From positions 4,036,030 through 4,098,029 of the forward strand of contig RPFO01000041.1 in assembly GCA_009746045.1 (NCBI GenBank): DNA of 62,000 nt. Direction: 5' to 3'. This document shows positions 37,109 through 47,504 of the stretch, piece after piece. Source of the DNA: Mesostigma viride. Taxonomy: Eukaryota; Streptophyta; Mesostigmatophyceae; Mesostigmatales; Mesostigmataceae. The notes below the pieces were generated by a model. The model made no database searches. It was not told where the DNA came from and was given only the letters and a program-made list of their open reading frames with translations. Each line of letters starts with the position of its first letter. Positions within the stretch are counted from its first letter, which is position 1. The position numbers and the translations under genes are program-made.

Positions 37109-37432
37109 AATAAGGACGAAAAGATTTCAGGTTTTCCTCACCTTCTTCGCGGCTCATTCTCTTATTAGTTCTCCCAGGACACTCAGATACCTGCATGGCG
37201 GGAATAACAAAAATAACACAGTAGCATTGATAAAATGGTTATCAGAAAATATATATTCATTGAGAATGATAGATTACGGAGGTGAGATAGGCATGCGAGG
37301 AAAAACCCGATAACTGGGAGAATAACCCTGAAGAAATTAATAGTAATCTGACACAGACATCCAAGGATCACGCCAGCGGCACAAGGTACAACTAAAATAT
37401 ATATACTAATTACAGTATATTTTGCAAAAGAT
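37109..37432. other. AT-rich sequence, no gene
   Basis: AT-rich DNA (AAATATATATAC, TTGAGAATGATAG) that continues after SDR-A at 39571-39720, showing that SDR-A was inserted into it. Confidence 0.55.
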
Positions 37433-37980
37433 TCGGATTTCTCTGAAAATAGTTTATTAAACAGCATGCGGGAAAGAAAGGGCCGCCACAACCTTGTGGC
37501 TGTACATGCAGAAAGGCTTGTTAGACGAATGGGGACGGCTTGTTGTTTACCGGGGAATCCTACTGGCAACTAGCTTTGCCTTTTGTAAGTCAGGCGCCGT
37601 TTGTTTGAACGGCCGGCCATGTGTTGAATGCTGACGGAAGTTGCGTCAAAAAGCTGTAATAAAATCTGATGTAACCAGCACTCACCAATTGATTGGTGTG
37701 CTGCTTGGTTGGGTAGTGTGTTCAGGGTTGCATTCGAAGAGTACACATGGCCTGACAGCTCAGACGTGTGACAGATGAGCTGGCTGGCTGAATTATTAAA
37801 TTGTCAGCGTTAGGATATTTCTGGTTTTGCCGTTTTCCATTTTGACGGTAGGCTTGATAAGCATGGTCGGCGGGTTGTGACCCGTAATTGTTTCTTTGAA
37901 TGTGCTCACTGAAGCAGTATGCGCGGCCTCGCTGCTATGGCGGCGGGGCTAAAGAAAATTAGGCAAAGACCCCGTCCTTG

Positions 37981-38019
37981 CCTGCTATGAAGTCGCGGGC
38001 TTTGCGACTTCACGGCAGG
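37981..38019. other. Hairpin in the SDR-A interior
   Basis: TGAAGTCGC pairs with GCGACTTCA across a 7-nt loop, extended by CCTGC/GGCAGG outer pairing. It may be an RNA signal of the transcript. Confidence 0.6.
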
Positions 38020-39431
38020 TAGGGGCGGTTTGAACGGAACGGAAATTTCGCGTTACCAATGTGCCAAGTGGTTCTGGTTGGCACCTTGCTGGGCAGCGTC
38101 TCGGTGGTCATAGAAAGTGGGCTGGGCGCCCCGCCCCGGCTGCTGGTAATTCCAGCAGCGGAGCCAATCATGTCGACTAAGAAGTCCGCAGCTGATGCGG
38201 AAACTGTGCGAAGGTCAATAGATTAATTTGGATTCCATGAGACTGCGCTGGTAGTCAGTCAGCGGCCCACCGCCTAGGGCGCTGCATGGCGCTGCCTTCG
38301 GCTTGGTGCGCGGCCCTTTTTTGTTATGGGCCAGCGAGGGATATAAGGGTGACGCGCGGCCGGCTAATTTCTTGCGTTCCGGAAGAAAATATATTTGCAA
38401 AATTCCCACAAAAGGAACCGAGTATCGGAAAGGCGTCTCGGCTGACAGTGGCAGTGTCTGGCCTTGTCGTCTCTTCCTGCTCAGCACCCGGCAGGTAGCG
38501 GTTCAAACCCTGGTGGCGTCGGAATGCGAATTTTCTGGGTTTTTATCCGGAATAATGTTTTGCTGAGGCGGCTCCGCGGATTCGCTAACCTTTTATTGTC
38601 GGGCCCCTTAGGGGGTTATTATAGCCTTGTGCGGGCTGAGTCGCCATGAAGGAGATGTTGCGACACGCCCCACTTTGTGGTCTTTTATGGAAGCGGCTAC
38701 CCTCGAGGCTGCTCGGAAGAGGGGGGGGGTCTTCTCCTTTTCTTTGTTCACTGTTATTGGGGCAACAGTGATCCTATCAAGTTTTGTTTCCTGAGCGGCG
38801 ACAGTGCGGGGGAGGAGGGTAATGGCGCCAGGGACTGGGGTGGATTGGGGGGCTCTTGCTCCTGCATGCGGGGGAGACGAGATGACTACTTAAACCTGCC
38901 TTTGGCAGGGGCTCTACTCATTGTTTTCAATCAAATGCTGGTTTTCTTGGGAGCTCAAGTGTCATAATCGGATTTCTCTGAAAATAGTTTATTAAACAGC
39001 ATGCGGGAAAGAAAGGGCCGCCACAACCTTGTGGCTGTACATGCAGAAAGGCTTGTTAGACGAATGGGGACGGCTTGTTGTTTACCGGGGAATCCTACTG
39101 GCAACTAGCTTTGCCTTTTGTAAGTCAGGCGCCGTTTGTTTGAACGGCCGGCCATGTGTTGAATGCTGACGGAAGTTGCGTCAAAAAGCTGTAATAAAAT
39201 CTGATGTAACCAGCACTCACCAATTGATTGGTGTGCTGCTTGGTTGGGTAGTGTGTTCAGGGTTGCATTCGAAGAGTACACATGGCCTGACAGCTCAGAC
39301 GTGTGACAGATGAGCTGGCTGGCTGAATTATTAAATTGTCAGCGTTAGGATATTTCTGGTTTTGCCGTTTTCCATTTTGACGGTAGGCTTGATAAGCATG
39401 GTCGGCGGGTTGTGACCCGTAATTGTTTCTT

Positions 39432-39447
39432 CCCACCCCTCCCACCC
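39432..39447 (-). other. G-quadruplex motif at the SDR-A A2/B2 joint
   Basis: The minus strand reads GGGTGGGAGGGGTGGG: four G-runs with single-base loops. It is absent at the ends of A1 and B1. Confidence 0.8.
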
Positions 39448-39825
39448 TTGGGGGGCTCTTGCTCCTGCATGCGAGGGAGACGAGATGACTACTTAAACCT
39501 GCCTTTGGCAGGGGCTCTACTCATTGTTTTCAATCAAATGCTGGTTTTCTTGGGAGCTCAAGTGTCATAATTTATAATATATTGTGAATAGCATGGATTA
39601 ATTCCACATACTTTAATAATATGCATGGTATGTTAAAGTACATAGAATCATTATTTAGTAAATCATTTACAAGAATAAGTGGTATAGAGTATTATTATTT
39701 TTGAGTTCGGCAATCTATAATAGTAAGACATACCGGATGGCAGCTTTATCAGCAGCCTCCAGGGCTATAGCGTCTCGCTGCAGCGTGACCGTTTGGTGCT
39801 ATGACTGATTTCAGTAGATGTGCAG

Positions 39826-39915
39826 AAAAAAATTTATTACCATGACCACACCAGGAATCGAACCCAGAACCTCATTGTACATTTCTGCATGGTAACGATG
39901 TCAACCAACCATCCG
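39826..39915 (-). ncRNA. tRNA-related (SINE-like) pol III unit
   Basis: On the minus strand there is a B-box GGTTCGATTCC (39864-39854), an A-box-like TGGTTGACATCG about 35 nt upstream, and a T7 run (39832-39826) downstream. Acceptor and D stems do not pair, so it is not a tRNA gene. A tRNA-derived SINE or pseudo-tRNA is the best reading. Confidence 0.4.
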
Positions 39916-40860
39916 AATGTTCCGGGGTAAATGGGCTGGAGGTCGTCTCTTTTTATACCTGCGGCCACAAGCAAGGGTGACGGCATATTGGATGTCGTCC
40001 AATCCGCTAGCTTGGTTACAAAAAATGGGATCGAGCTTTTGCACCAGCGCCGCGCTTCCAGTTTTCAGTTCCGTGGGGAGGAACGAGGATGCCACGTTTC
40101 CAATTTTTTCAATACCGTTCAGCCCTGTGACGCCGCGTCCGGTTTGCGAATTGCGACCGTCCCATTGCCCATCGAAAAAGAAGCGCAGCCGCAGAGAGAC
40201 CCCATAGCTAATAGTAACCAGCTGCCACCGTTTGCATGCTACCTGCTTTTTTACAACATCGGACTTTGCTACCTGTGCATAACGAAAGGAAATCGGTCTT
40301 CAAGCAAGACAATCGGTCTTCCTTTTTCTGCATAAAGAAAAAAGGTGAGCTTTTGCCGCATCGTGGATGGTAGGCTGACAAAATTTGTTCTATCAAAAAC
40401 GGCAACGAAACAGCGCATCCACGCCGACGACACAGTTAGCCAGCTGGGCGAAGACTATGTCTTTGCTGCCATCGCAAGAAACTCTTTACGTTGCAGCAAG
40501 AGTGATAAATCTGTCTGGCTTCCTTCTTTTCGTTGCTAACTAAACCCTGCAGACATCTCGGTAGAGTCAGCTAAGCCGATCCTAATCCACATCTGGCACC
40601 CATCCCTTTAGAGTCTAGTTGCCCTGGAGCGTTTCTTGGTCTCGCACATGTCGATCATGGTGGTGCTAGGCTTTCACTTGGGTCACCCTTTCAATGTTTG
40701 CTATGCCTTTGGTCTGGTTAGGTTATAGGTGTAGATGTGCACATACTGCATTTGCCGCGTTTCTAATCGGTGCTCCTGTTTTTCCCCCTTCCTTTATGCG
40801 TGCAGGTAAATGTGCAACGAATATGGGCTCTTTGTCCCTGGCTGCTTCGTGGTGGGGTGC
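39916..40860. other. Sequence without a recognised gene
   Basis: A 134-codon plus frame (39931-40335) looks uneven and matches nothing I know. A CGCAGAGAGACCCC word at 40190 links this stretch with the palindromes at 36846-37108, so it may be the far end of the DDE transposon. Confidence 0.4.
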
Positions 40861-41108
40861 TGGCATGAATAAATAAATGTGGGGGGGTGATGGCATGAAT
40901 AAATACACGTGGTGGTGGGTGATGGCATGAATAAATAAATGTGGGGGGGTGATGCTACGTATCAGTACATGTGGGGGGGGTGATGGCATGAATAATAAAT
41001 GTGGGGGGGTGATGCTACGTATCAATACATGTGGGGGGGTGATGCTACGTATCAATTCATGTGTGGGGGGTGATGGCATGAATAATTTAATGTGGGGGGG
41101 TGCAGGCA
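40861..41108. repeat. G-rich satellite, block 1
   Basis: Units of about 30-36 bp alternate between GTGGGGGGGTGCTGGCATGA + ATAAATAAAT and GTGGGGGGGTGATGCTACGT + ATCAATACAT. The same satellite recurs at 46437-46681, 52013-52128, 56304-57741 and 61810-62000. Confidence 0.9.
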
Positions 41109-41385
41109 TTTGGTGAGCTATGCTCATTTTATCTATGACTAACCTGCTGAGCGGAGAATGCAACGCCGTATAGCACCAAAAGAAAAAATAATTTTAGAAA
41201 AAATATTTTTTGTGCTGGCACCCGTACCCCAGCCACCCAGGTAGGGGTTGGCTGGAGAGGTGGTTGCTATAAAGGGTGGGCTTCCATTCTAGGGAAGCAG
41301 GTTGTTTTCTTTTGCCTGAGAACCTCACGTGACCACAACACAAAAAACAAAACGCAAGATAACACATCAAGCAGTATAACCTACC

Positions 41386-42489
41386 ATGTCCACAGTGACA
41401 GCCCCAGACCGGAATTTCCTAGCGAAACTCAAGCAAGCAGCCAAGGAGGGATGCACCCCAAAGGAGGCCGCCACTGCGGTTCAGAAGATCCTAGGGGAGG
41501 GGAACTGGCTAGAGCGGATCCAGAAGCTCACTCCGGGGCGTGCCAAGAACGTCATGGACGTCCTGGAGGAACGGGGGTTTGTCAGCGACTGGGATGGGGA
41601 GGAGGCCCTGGCCGATGTGCTAGCAGCGCAACTGGGGGAGGCTATTGCAGAGCCGGACCCACCAGTGTCAGCAGGTGCGGTGGGAACGGGGGGTGTTCCC
41701 CCTTCGGCAGGTGGAAGCGGAGGGGCGGGGCATGGTGGAGCGGGCGCTGGGGAGGACGATGGCGCTCCTGGGGCGATCGACCAGGCTGTGGCGGACCTGG
41801 ACCGAAACCTAGGTCGGCTGCTGGGGACCGAGACGGGCTATGCAACGCCAGCTGGAGGGCTTCCATCCCGGCCGGGCAACGCCCGCACTGGCGGAGATAT
41901 TGGCGACCTAATATCGGCTATGTCGAAGCTGCTGGACCAGGCAAAGACTCCAGCAGCTGCAAGCCCAGCCGCAGCGACGGCTGCTGGCAGACTGGCGCGC
42001 ACGAAGGGGGTGGCGCTGAGTGGGCATGCAGTGCCGGTGCTGGTGAGCAACATGCTGGAGGCGGTGCTGCCAGGAATGCTGGACTACGCGGAGAGCGTGG
42101 GGGGGAAGTCCATCCGTGCATCGTTAATGCTGACGATGCACGGCAGCTCAGCCAGCGGGGAGAGGCGGATGCTGCTCCTGCAGATGGCAGGAATTCTGGA
42201 CACGATGGTGACAGAATTTGGCTACTGGGCCACGCCACGCTCCGAAGTAATTCTGGAGCTGGCAGCAGCCGAGTACCTGGCAAAGCTGATCACGGCATGC
42301 CAGCTGGTGGATGTGGGGTCGACGGGTTGGAAGGGGACGCCGTCGGCAATGCTGCCATTCCAGGAGGGTGGAGCAATGCTGGCGTCTCCGGCGGTGCGGG
42401 CGGCGATGAGCATGGGGAAGCTGCAGCACAAGCTGGAGCAGGGTCCCGGCAAGAAGGGGCAGGGCGGCCCGTCCAACAACAACAAGTGA
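41386..42489 (+). CDS. YR-1 gag-like protein
   Basis: ATG in good context (ACCATGTCC), 367 codons, intact. The N-terminus FLAKLKQAAKEGCTPKEAAT and LTPGRAKNVMDVLEERGF look like small helical domains. A Gly/Ala-rich linker follows, then SMLMTMHGSS-type helical capsid-like sequence (MLLLQMAGILDTMVTEFGYW). It ends GPGKKGQGGPSNNNK, a basic tail that may bind RNA. No CCHC knuckle is present. The homologue in YR-2 is frameshifted. The role as gag is inferred from its place before RT. Confidence 0.75.
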   Translation: MSTVTAPDRNFLAKLKQAAKEGCTPKEAATAVQKILGEGNWLERIQKLTPGRAKNVMDVLEERGFVSDWDGEEALADVLAAQLGEAIAEPDPPVSAGAVGTGGVPPSAGGSGGAGHGGAGAGEDDGAPGAIDQAVADLDRNLGRLLGTETGYATPAGGLPSRPGNARTGGDIGDLISAMSKLLDQAKTPAAASPAAATAAGRLARTKGVALSGHAVPVLVSNMLEAVLPGMLDYAESVGGKSIRASLMLTMHGSSASGERRMLLLQMAGILDTMVTEFGYWATPRSEVILELAAAEYLAKLITACQLVDVGSTGWKGTPSAMLPFQEGGAMLASPAVRAAMSMGKLQHKLEQGPGKKGQGGPSNNNK

Positions 42490-42581
42490 GGGAGCGGTGC
42501 CTTCTTCCACTACCTCTTCCAGCACCCCTGCCACCTCGTGACTGGTGGCAGCAGGTACGCTCAGGCCGTAGGCGCGATAGG

Positions 42582-45500
42582 ATGAGTCGGGCTTTTAATG
42601 CTCGCACACTAGCCTGTCAGACGGTTAGGGCGTTAAACTGGATGGGGGGGGGGGGCGAGACCCGCCTGCTGTAGATTCAGCCCGTGTGCCCGGGCCTCTG
42701 CAGCAGGCGGCCCTAGATGGGATCGATGATGCTTGCAGGTCCTTTGTCCGCCGGAACGGTGGTTCCGTAGCGGCAATGGCAGGATCTGTAGTGGATGGGG
42801 GTGAATATGCTGAAGGAGCCCCTTACGAACCGTTAGTGGCCGCACGCTTGGCTTTGCCTGGTCCGGGGGAAGGTGGCCAAGTGGATGTGCTGAACTTACT
42901 ACCCCCCTCTTGGGGAGCAATTTTGAATGATGAGAGTAGGATGGTACGGACGCTGAGCCCAGCAGAGCGGATCTTGCAGAAGTCGATGCGGATCTCGCGG
43001 GGGTGTAGCATGGAGGAGTTCGCGCGGGTTTGCACGGTGTGTGTGGAGAGGGGGATTTTGGGTGGATTTTTTGAGGAGGAGCCGCCTATGGTGAACGGTA
43101 CTTTTGGGGTCGGAAAGCCCGACGGCCGTATACGGCTGATTGTGGACAACCGGCGTGGCAACATGCCACTACCTGATCCTATGCCCGCTTTTTTACCACA
43201 CCTTGGCGTGATTTGCGATTTGCCCACGCGCGCTGGGGAGGATGTTTTTGGGGGCGTATCAGATTTGGATTCGTACTACAACAGACTCCGCCTGCCAGTT
43301 TGGATGCGGCGGTACTGTGCGTGGATGCCGGTGTGGTCGGATCTGGTGGGCCTGAGTGGGGCTCGTCGGAAGGTGTGGCCGTGGATGTTGTGCTGGCCAA
43401 TGGGCAACAAGCTGGCCGTCGCGGTGGCCCAGTGTGTGCATCAGTCTGTGTTGTACCGCTGTGGCCCCAAGCCGCCGTTGGAGGCTAGTCGTGGGCTGAG
43501 CATCAACATGTCCGCGCTGATCCTGGTGGCGGAGGCCAACGAGGCGGGGGAGACCGTCCGGCTGAGGCTGGAGGAGGACCCTGCTGCGCCCTTGGCGCCC
43601 TCGCCGTGCTTCGAATCTCGGCAGGATCTGGAAGGTATGCATGCTGTGACGATCGATGACCTCCATTTCACCCACTGTGCGTCGGTGGATGGGGTGAATC
43701 AGCAGCTAGATCGTGTTCAGGCTGCCTACGCCGCTGTTGGGCTGGTGCAGAAGTCTGACAAGGTGGTACGGGCGACAGCAGAGCAGACTGGTGTGCAGGC
43801 GGTGGGGGTCATTCACCAAAGGGATGGTGACGTGGTGCCTGTTCCTGAGCGTGTGGTGGCAGTTATCGCCGCTACTCATAGAATCTTAGATCGCGGGTTT
43901 ACATACTACCGCGAACTTAGTTCTGTGCTTGGGAAGTGGGTGTGGATGCATCTGCTGTGCCGCCCCATGCTTTCGGTGTGGTCTGAGACGTACCGGCTGC
44001 TAGCAGCCATGAATGCCTCCCTGCCTGGGCGCCGCTGGCGCCTCCCTGCGGGGGCCCGCCAGGAGCTTCAGGCGGCGATCGACCTGGCCCCCTTTTTGAG
44101 GGCGGCCAGGGCCCGGCCCCTTTCTGACCGGGTCGTCGCAAGTGATGCGAGCGGCTCCGGCGGTGGGGTGGTCTACAGGGACCTGCCTGGGGCCGATTGT
44201 GCCCGGCTGGCGACCCGGCGCGAAGCGCGGGGGTGGCGGACGACAGCTTTAACGTCTGGGGAGGACTGGGACCTGGAGCGCATGGAGGAGGGGGACTACA
44301 GCCTGCTGGATAGTGGCCACTGGCGTACGGCACTGTCCTACCGGTGGCGGGGGCAGCCTAACCACATCAACGTCAAGGAGGCGATTGCTGCGACACAGGG
44401 GGTCGAGTGGTCGTGCCGGACCAAGGCGTGTCGGGGTAAGCGAGTCGTCCGGCTCGTAGACTCCAGTGCTGTGGTGGGGGCGTTTGTCAGAGGGCGGTCG
44501 TCTTCCTACCGTCTCAACCAGCTGGTTCGACGCTACTGCGCTCTGTCACTGGCTGGCGACATGCAGAGCCACTGGGTCTGGGTGGCTACCGACCACAACC
44601 CAGCTGACAAGGCCAGTCGGCGTGGCGCTTGGGTTCCTGACTTGACCCGGTGTGGTGACGTGCATCCCAACCCTGGGCCTGAGGGGGCGCGACGCCCTCG
44701 GGACTTGGCACTTTTGGAGGGCACAGTCAACCCTGTGTCTACCTTGCCAGCGTACCGACGTGCGGCGGCTGTCTACGTGGCGTGGGCGCCACCTGGCCCT
44801 GTCGACCCAGCTGACGCCGAAGCCATTTTCTGTGAGTGGATTTCTGCTGTCTACCATGCCAGAGGCGGGCGGGGGCGTACCTTATGCCAGCATGCCAAGG
44901 CCTGTCTGCACCTGTACTACCCCGACATTGTTCGGAATTGGGTACTGGCGGACCGCCTGCTAGCAGGTTGGCAGCGGCTTGTTCCGGCTGTCAGCCCTCC
45001 GCCTATGCCCTGGCGCCTTTGCTATTTCACTGCCCTGTTGCTAGTTTCACGTCGACAGGTGCATTTGAGTGCGTTGATTATTATTGCTTTCCAGCAGTAT
45101 TTACGCATTAGCGAGGCGCTAGGGCTGCGGGTTCGGGATGTGGCTCATCCCGGCCACCCCCTTCTCGAGCCAGGGCCCATGGTCGGTGCCCTTGTGCTGC
45201 GCAACCCCAAAACTGCGCAGGGGGCGGCCCAGCACGTCCTCGTCCGGGATCCACTTTCTTTGTGGCTCCTGCGACGTCTGACGGCTGGCCAGCCCCCGGA
45301 TGCACTCCTCTTTCGGGCTTAACGTACAGCCAGGCTAGGCAGCAGTGGGAGGCTGTGCAGGCCCGCATGAGCATCCCAGGGATGTTTTCTTTTCACAGCC
45401 TCCGGCATGGGGGGGCGACGCACGACGCCATCGCTGGCGAGTCGCCGGAGGCCATCCAGCTGCGCGGCCGGTGGGCTTCGGCCCTCTCGGTCACGCGCTA

Positions 45501-45615
45501 CATTGGCCTCCACCGCAGCCTCCTGGGGCGCGACATCCCACCCGCCCTCTGGGCTCAGGCCCTGGGTTTTGACCCAGCGGCTTTCCGGCGCCACTTCGGT
45601 GGCGTCGAGTTTTGA
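42582..45615 (+). pseudogene. YR-1 pol: RT - RNase H - 2A-like motif - tyrosine recombinase (frameshifted)
   Basis: The RT-RNase H frame is open to 45322 and the recombinase end continues in another frame to 45615. RT: SDLDSYYNRLRL (motif A), TIDDLHF (motif C). RNase H: VVASDASGSGGG, HINVKEAIAATQG, RLVDSSAVVGAF, ATDHNPADKASRRG. Then CGDVHPNPGP (44651-44680), resembling 2A stop-go peptides. Recombinase: LRISEALGLR (Arg box), SFHSLRHGGATH (HxxR box), SVTRYIGL (Tyr). Relative to YR-2 one G is missing at 45315-45317, which breaks the recombinase. No clear ATG opens the RT frame; an upstream ATG (42582) is in another frame, joined across a G12 run at 42644-42655. Confidence 0.88.
44651..44680 (+). 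other. 2A-like motif in YR-1 pol
   Basis: It encodes CGDVHPNPGP between the RNase H end and the recombinase. The 2A consensus is D-V/I-E-x-N-P-G-P; here His stands at Glu. If active, translation would release RT-RNase H and restart for the recombinase. Confidence 0.55.
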
Positions 45616-46215
45616 CGTCCTCCTGTTTTTACCTCTCGTCTTTTAGCTATCAACTGACCTCACCCTTGTGTGGGAGGTCAGGGGGGAAATGGTTTAACTA
45701 ACCCGAGGGTGAACCTGGGTTGGGACAAAGTACCCCCATAGCTAGGTAGTTTAAGTTTTCTTTTTTGCATGTCCTACGTATTTTCGGCTGTTAGCCATGT
45801 AAGGAGATGTGGGTAGAGCAGGGGCACAGCTGCTGTGGGCTGGCCCTGCACATTCACATAGTGTGCTCACCCTAGCATACAGATGGCCGTGTTGCCATCT
45901 GGTAGACATGTCTGTGTTATTCCACCGTATAGAGCTAGCACACATATTGTAATAAATTTGATGTTTTGTGGTGATGCATGCAAAGCAAGGCAAGGCCAGA
46001 AATGGATTTGGTGAGCTATGCTCATTTTATCTATGACTAACCTGCTGAGCGGAGAATGCAACGCCGTATAGCACCAAAAGAAAAAATAATTTTAGAAAAA
46101 ATATTTTTTGTGCTGGCACCCGTACCCCAGCCACCCAGGTAGGGGTTGGCTGGAGAGGTGGTTGCTATAAAGGGTGGGCTTCCATTCTAGGGAAGCAGGT
46201 TGTTTTCTTTTGCCT

Positions 46216-46230
46216 CCCACCCGCCCACCC
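46216..46230 (-). other. G-quadruplex motif at the YR-1 A2/B2 joint
   Basis: The minus strand reads GGGTGGGCGGGTGGG, directly after A2. In A1 the same boundary continues GAGAACC instead. Confidence 0.85.
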
Positions 46231-46436
46231 TGGCAAAAGGGGGTAGAGCAGGGGCACAGCTGCTGTGGGCTGGCCCTGCACATTCACATAGTGTGCTCAC
46301 CCTAGCATACAGATGGCCGTGTTGCCATCTGGTAGACATGTCTGTGTTATTCCACCGTATAGAGCTAGCACACATATTGTAATAAATTTGATGTTTTGTG
46401 GTGATGCATGCAAAGCAAGGCAAGGCCAGAAATGGA

Positions 46437-46681
46437 TGAATAAATAAATGTGGGGGGGTGATGCTACGTATCAATACATGTGGGGGGGTGATGCTACGTA
46501 TCAATACATGTGTGGGGGGATGGCATGAATAATAAATGTGGGGGGGTGCTGGCATGAATAAATAAATGTGGGGGGGTGATGCTACGTATCAGTACATGTG
46601 GGGGGGTGCTGGCATGAAAAATAAATGTGGGGGGGTGCTGGCATGAATACATAAATGTGGGGGGGTGCTGGCATGAATAAA
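46437..46681. repeat. G-rich satellite, block 2 (palindrome centre)
   Basis: This 245-bp stretch of the same satellite separates the B2 ends of YR-1 and YR-2. Confidence 0.9.
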
Positions 46682-46886
46682 TCCATTTCTGGCCTTGCCT
46701 TGCTTTGCATGCATCACCACAAAACATCAAATTTATTACAATATGTGTGCTAGCTCTATACGGTGGAATAACACAGACATGTCTACCAGATGGCAACACG
46801 GCCATCTGTATGCTAGGGTGAGCACACTATGTGAATGTGCAGGGCCAGCCCACAGCAGCTGTGCCCCTGCTCTACCCCTTTTGCCA

Positions 46887-46901
46887 GGGTGGGTGGGTGG
46901 G
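46887..46901 (+). other. G-quadruplex motif at the YR-2 A2/B2 joint
   Basis: The plus strand reads GGGTGGGTGGGTGGG, a sequence known as an exceptionally stable parallel quadruplex. It lies between A2 and B2 of the minus-strand element. Confidence 0.88.
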
Positions 46902-47504
46902 AGGCAAAAGAAACAACCTGCTTCCCTAGAATGGAAGCCCACCCTTTATAGCAACCACCTCTCCAGCCAACCCCTACCTGGGTGGCTGGGGTACGGGTGC
47001 CAGCACAAAAAATATTTTTTTTTTTCTAAAATTATTTTTTCCTTTGGTGCTATACGGCGTTGCATTCTCCGCTCAGCAGGTTAGTCATAGATAAAATGAG
47101 CATAGCTCACCAAATCCATTTCTGGCCTTGCCTTGCTTTGCATGCATCACCACAAAACATCAAATTTATTACAATATGTGTGCTAGCTCTATACGGTGGA
47201 ATAACACAGACATGTCTACCAGATGGCAACACGGCCATCTGTATGCTAGGGTGAGCACACTATGTGAATGTGCAGGGCCAGCCCACAGCAGCTGTGCCCC
47301 TGCTCTACCCACATCTCCTTACATGGCTAACAGCCGAAAATACGTAGGACATGCAAAAAAAAAACTTAAACTACCTAGCTATGGGGGTACTTTGTCCCAA
47401 CCCAGGTTCACCCTCGGGTTAGTTAAACCATTTCCCCCCTGACCTCCCACACAAGGGTGAGGTCAGTTGATAGCTAAAAGACGAGAGATAAAAACAGGAG
47501 GACG

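Larger units (their letters stand above)
37433..39570 (+). mobile_element. SDR-A: non-coding element with split direct repeats
   Basis: A1 37433-37896 and A2 38968-39431 (464 bp each) are near-identical, as are B1 38847-38967 and B2 39450-39570 (121 bp each). Order A1 - interior - B1 - A2 - B2. Start TCGGATTTCTCTGAAAATAG; end TCAAGTGTCATAA; the B1/A2 joint reads CATAA|TCGG. Between A2 and B2 lies CCCACCCCTCCCACCC. The 950-bp interior has no ORF but a strong hairpin at 37981-38019. No target duplication: the left flank ends AAAAGAT and the right flank starts TTTATAA. The layout is that of YR retrotransposons, here non-autonomous. Confidence 0.85.
41109..46436 (+). mobile_element. YR-1: tyrosine-recombinase retrotransposon (PAT/TOC/Kangaroo-like)
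   Basis: A complete element with split direct repeats: A1 41109-41317 and A2 46007-46215 (209 bp each); B1 45811-46006 and B2 46241-46436 (196 bp each). Interior: gag, then RT-RNase H-tyrosine recombinase. There is no integrase of the DDE type. It is inserted in the G-rich satellite between GGCA and TGAATAA without target duplication, as expected for recombinase-mediated entry of a circular DNA. The A start holds TGAGC-TAT-GCTCA. It is near-identical to YR-2. Confidence 0.92.

Noticed and set aside
38130-38165. rRNA fragment (GGTAATTCCAGC word)
   Set aside because: Only a dozen bases match the universal 18S segment and the word is part of a local palindrome GCTGCTGG..CCAGCAGC.
39841-39915. 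Functional tRNA gene
   Set aside because: B-box is good, but acceptor, D and anticodon stems do not pair.
41451-42674. 407-codon ORF overlapping gag in another frame
   Set aside because: Composition (Gly/Arg/Trp, no domain) is that of a shadow of the GC-rich gag; only its last part, from 42582, may matter for the pol start.
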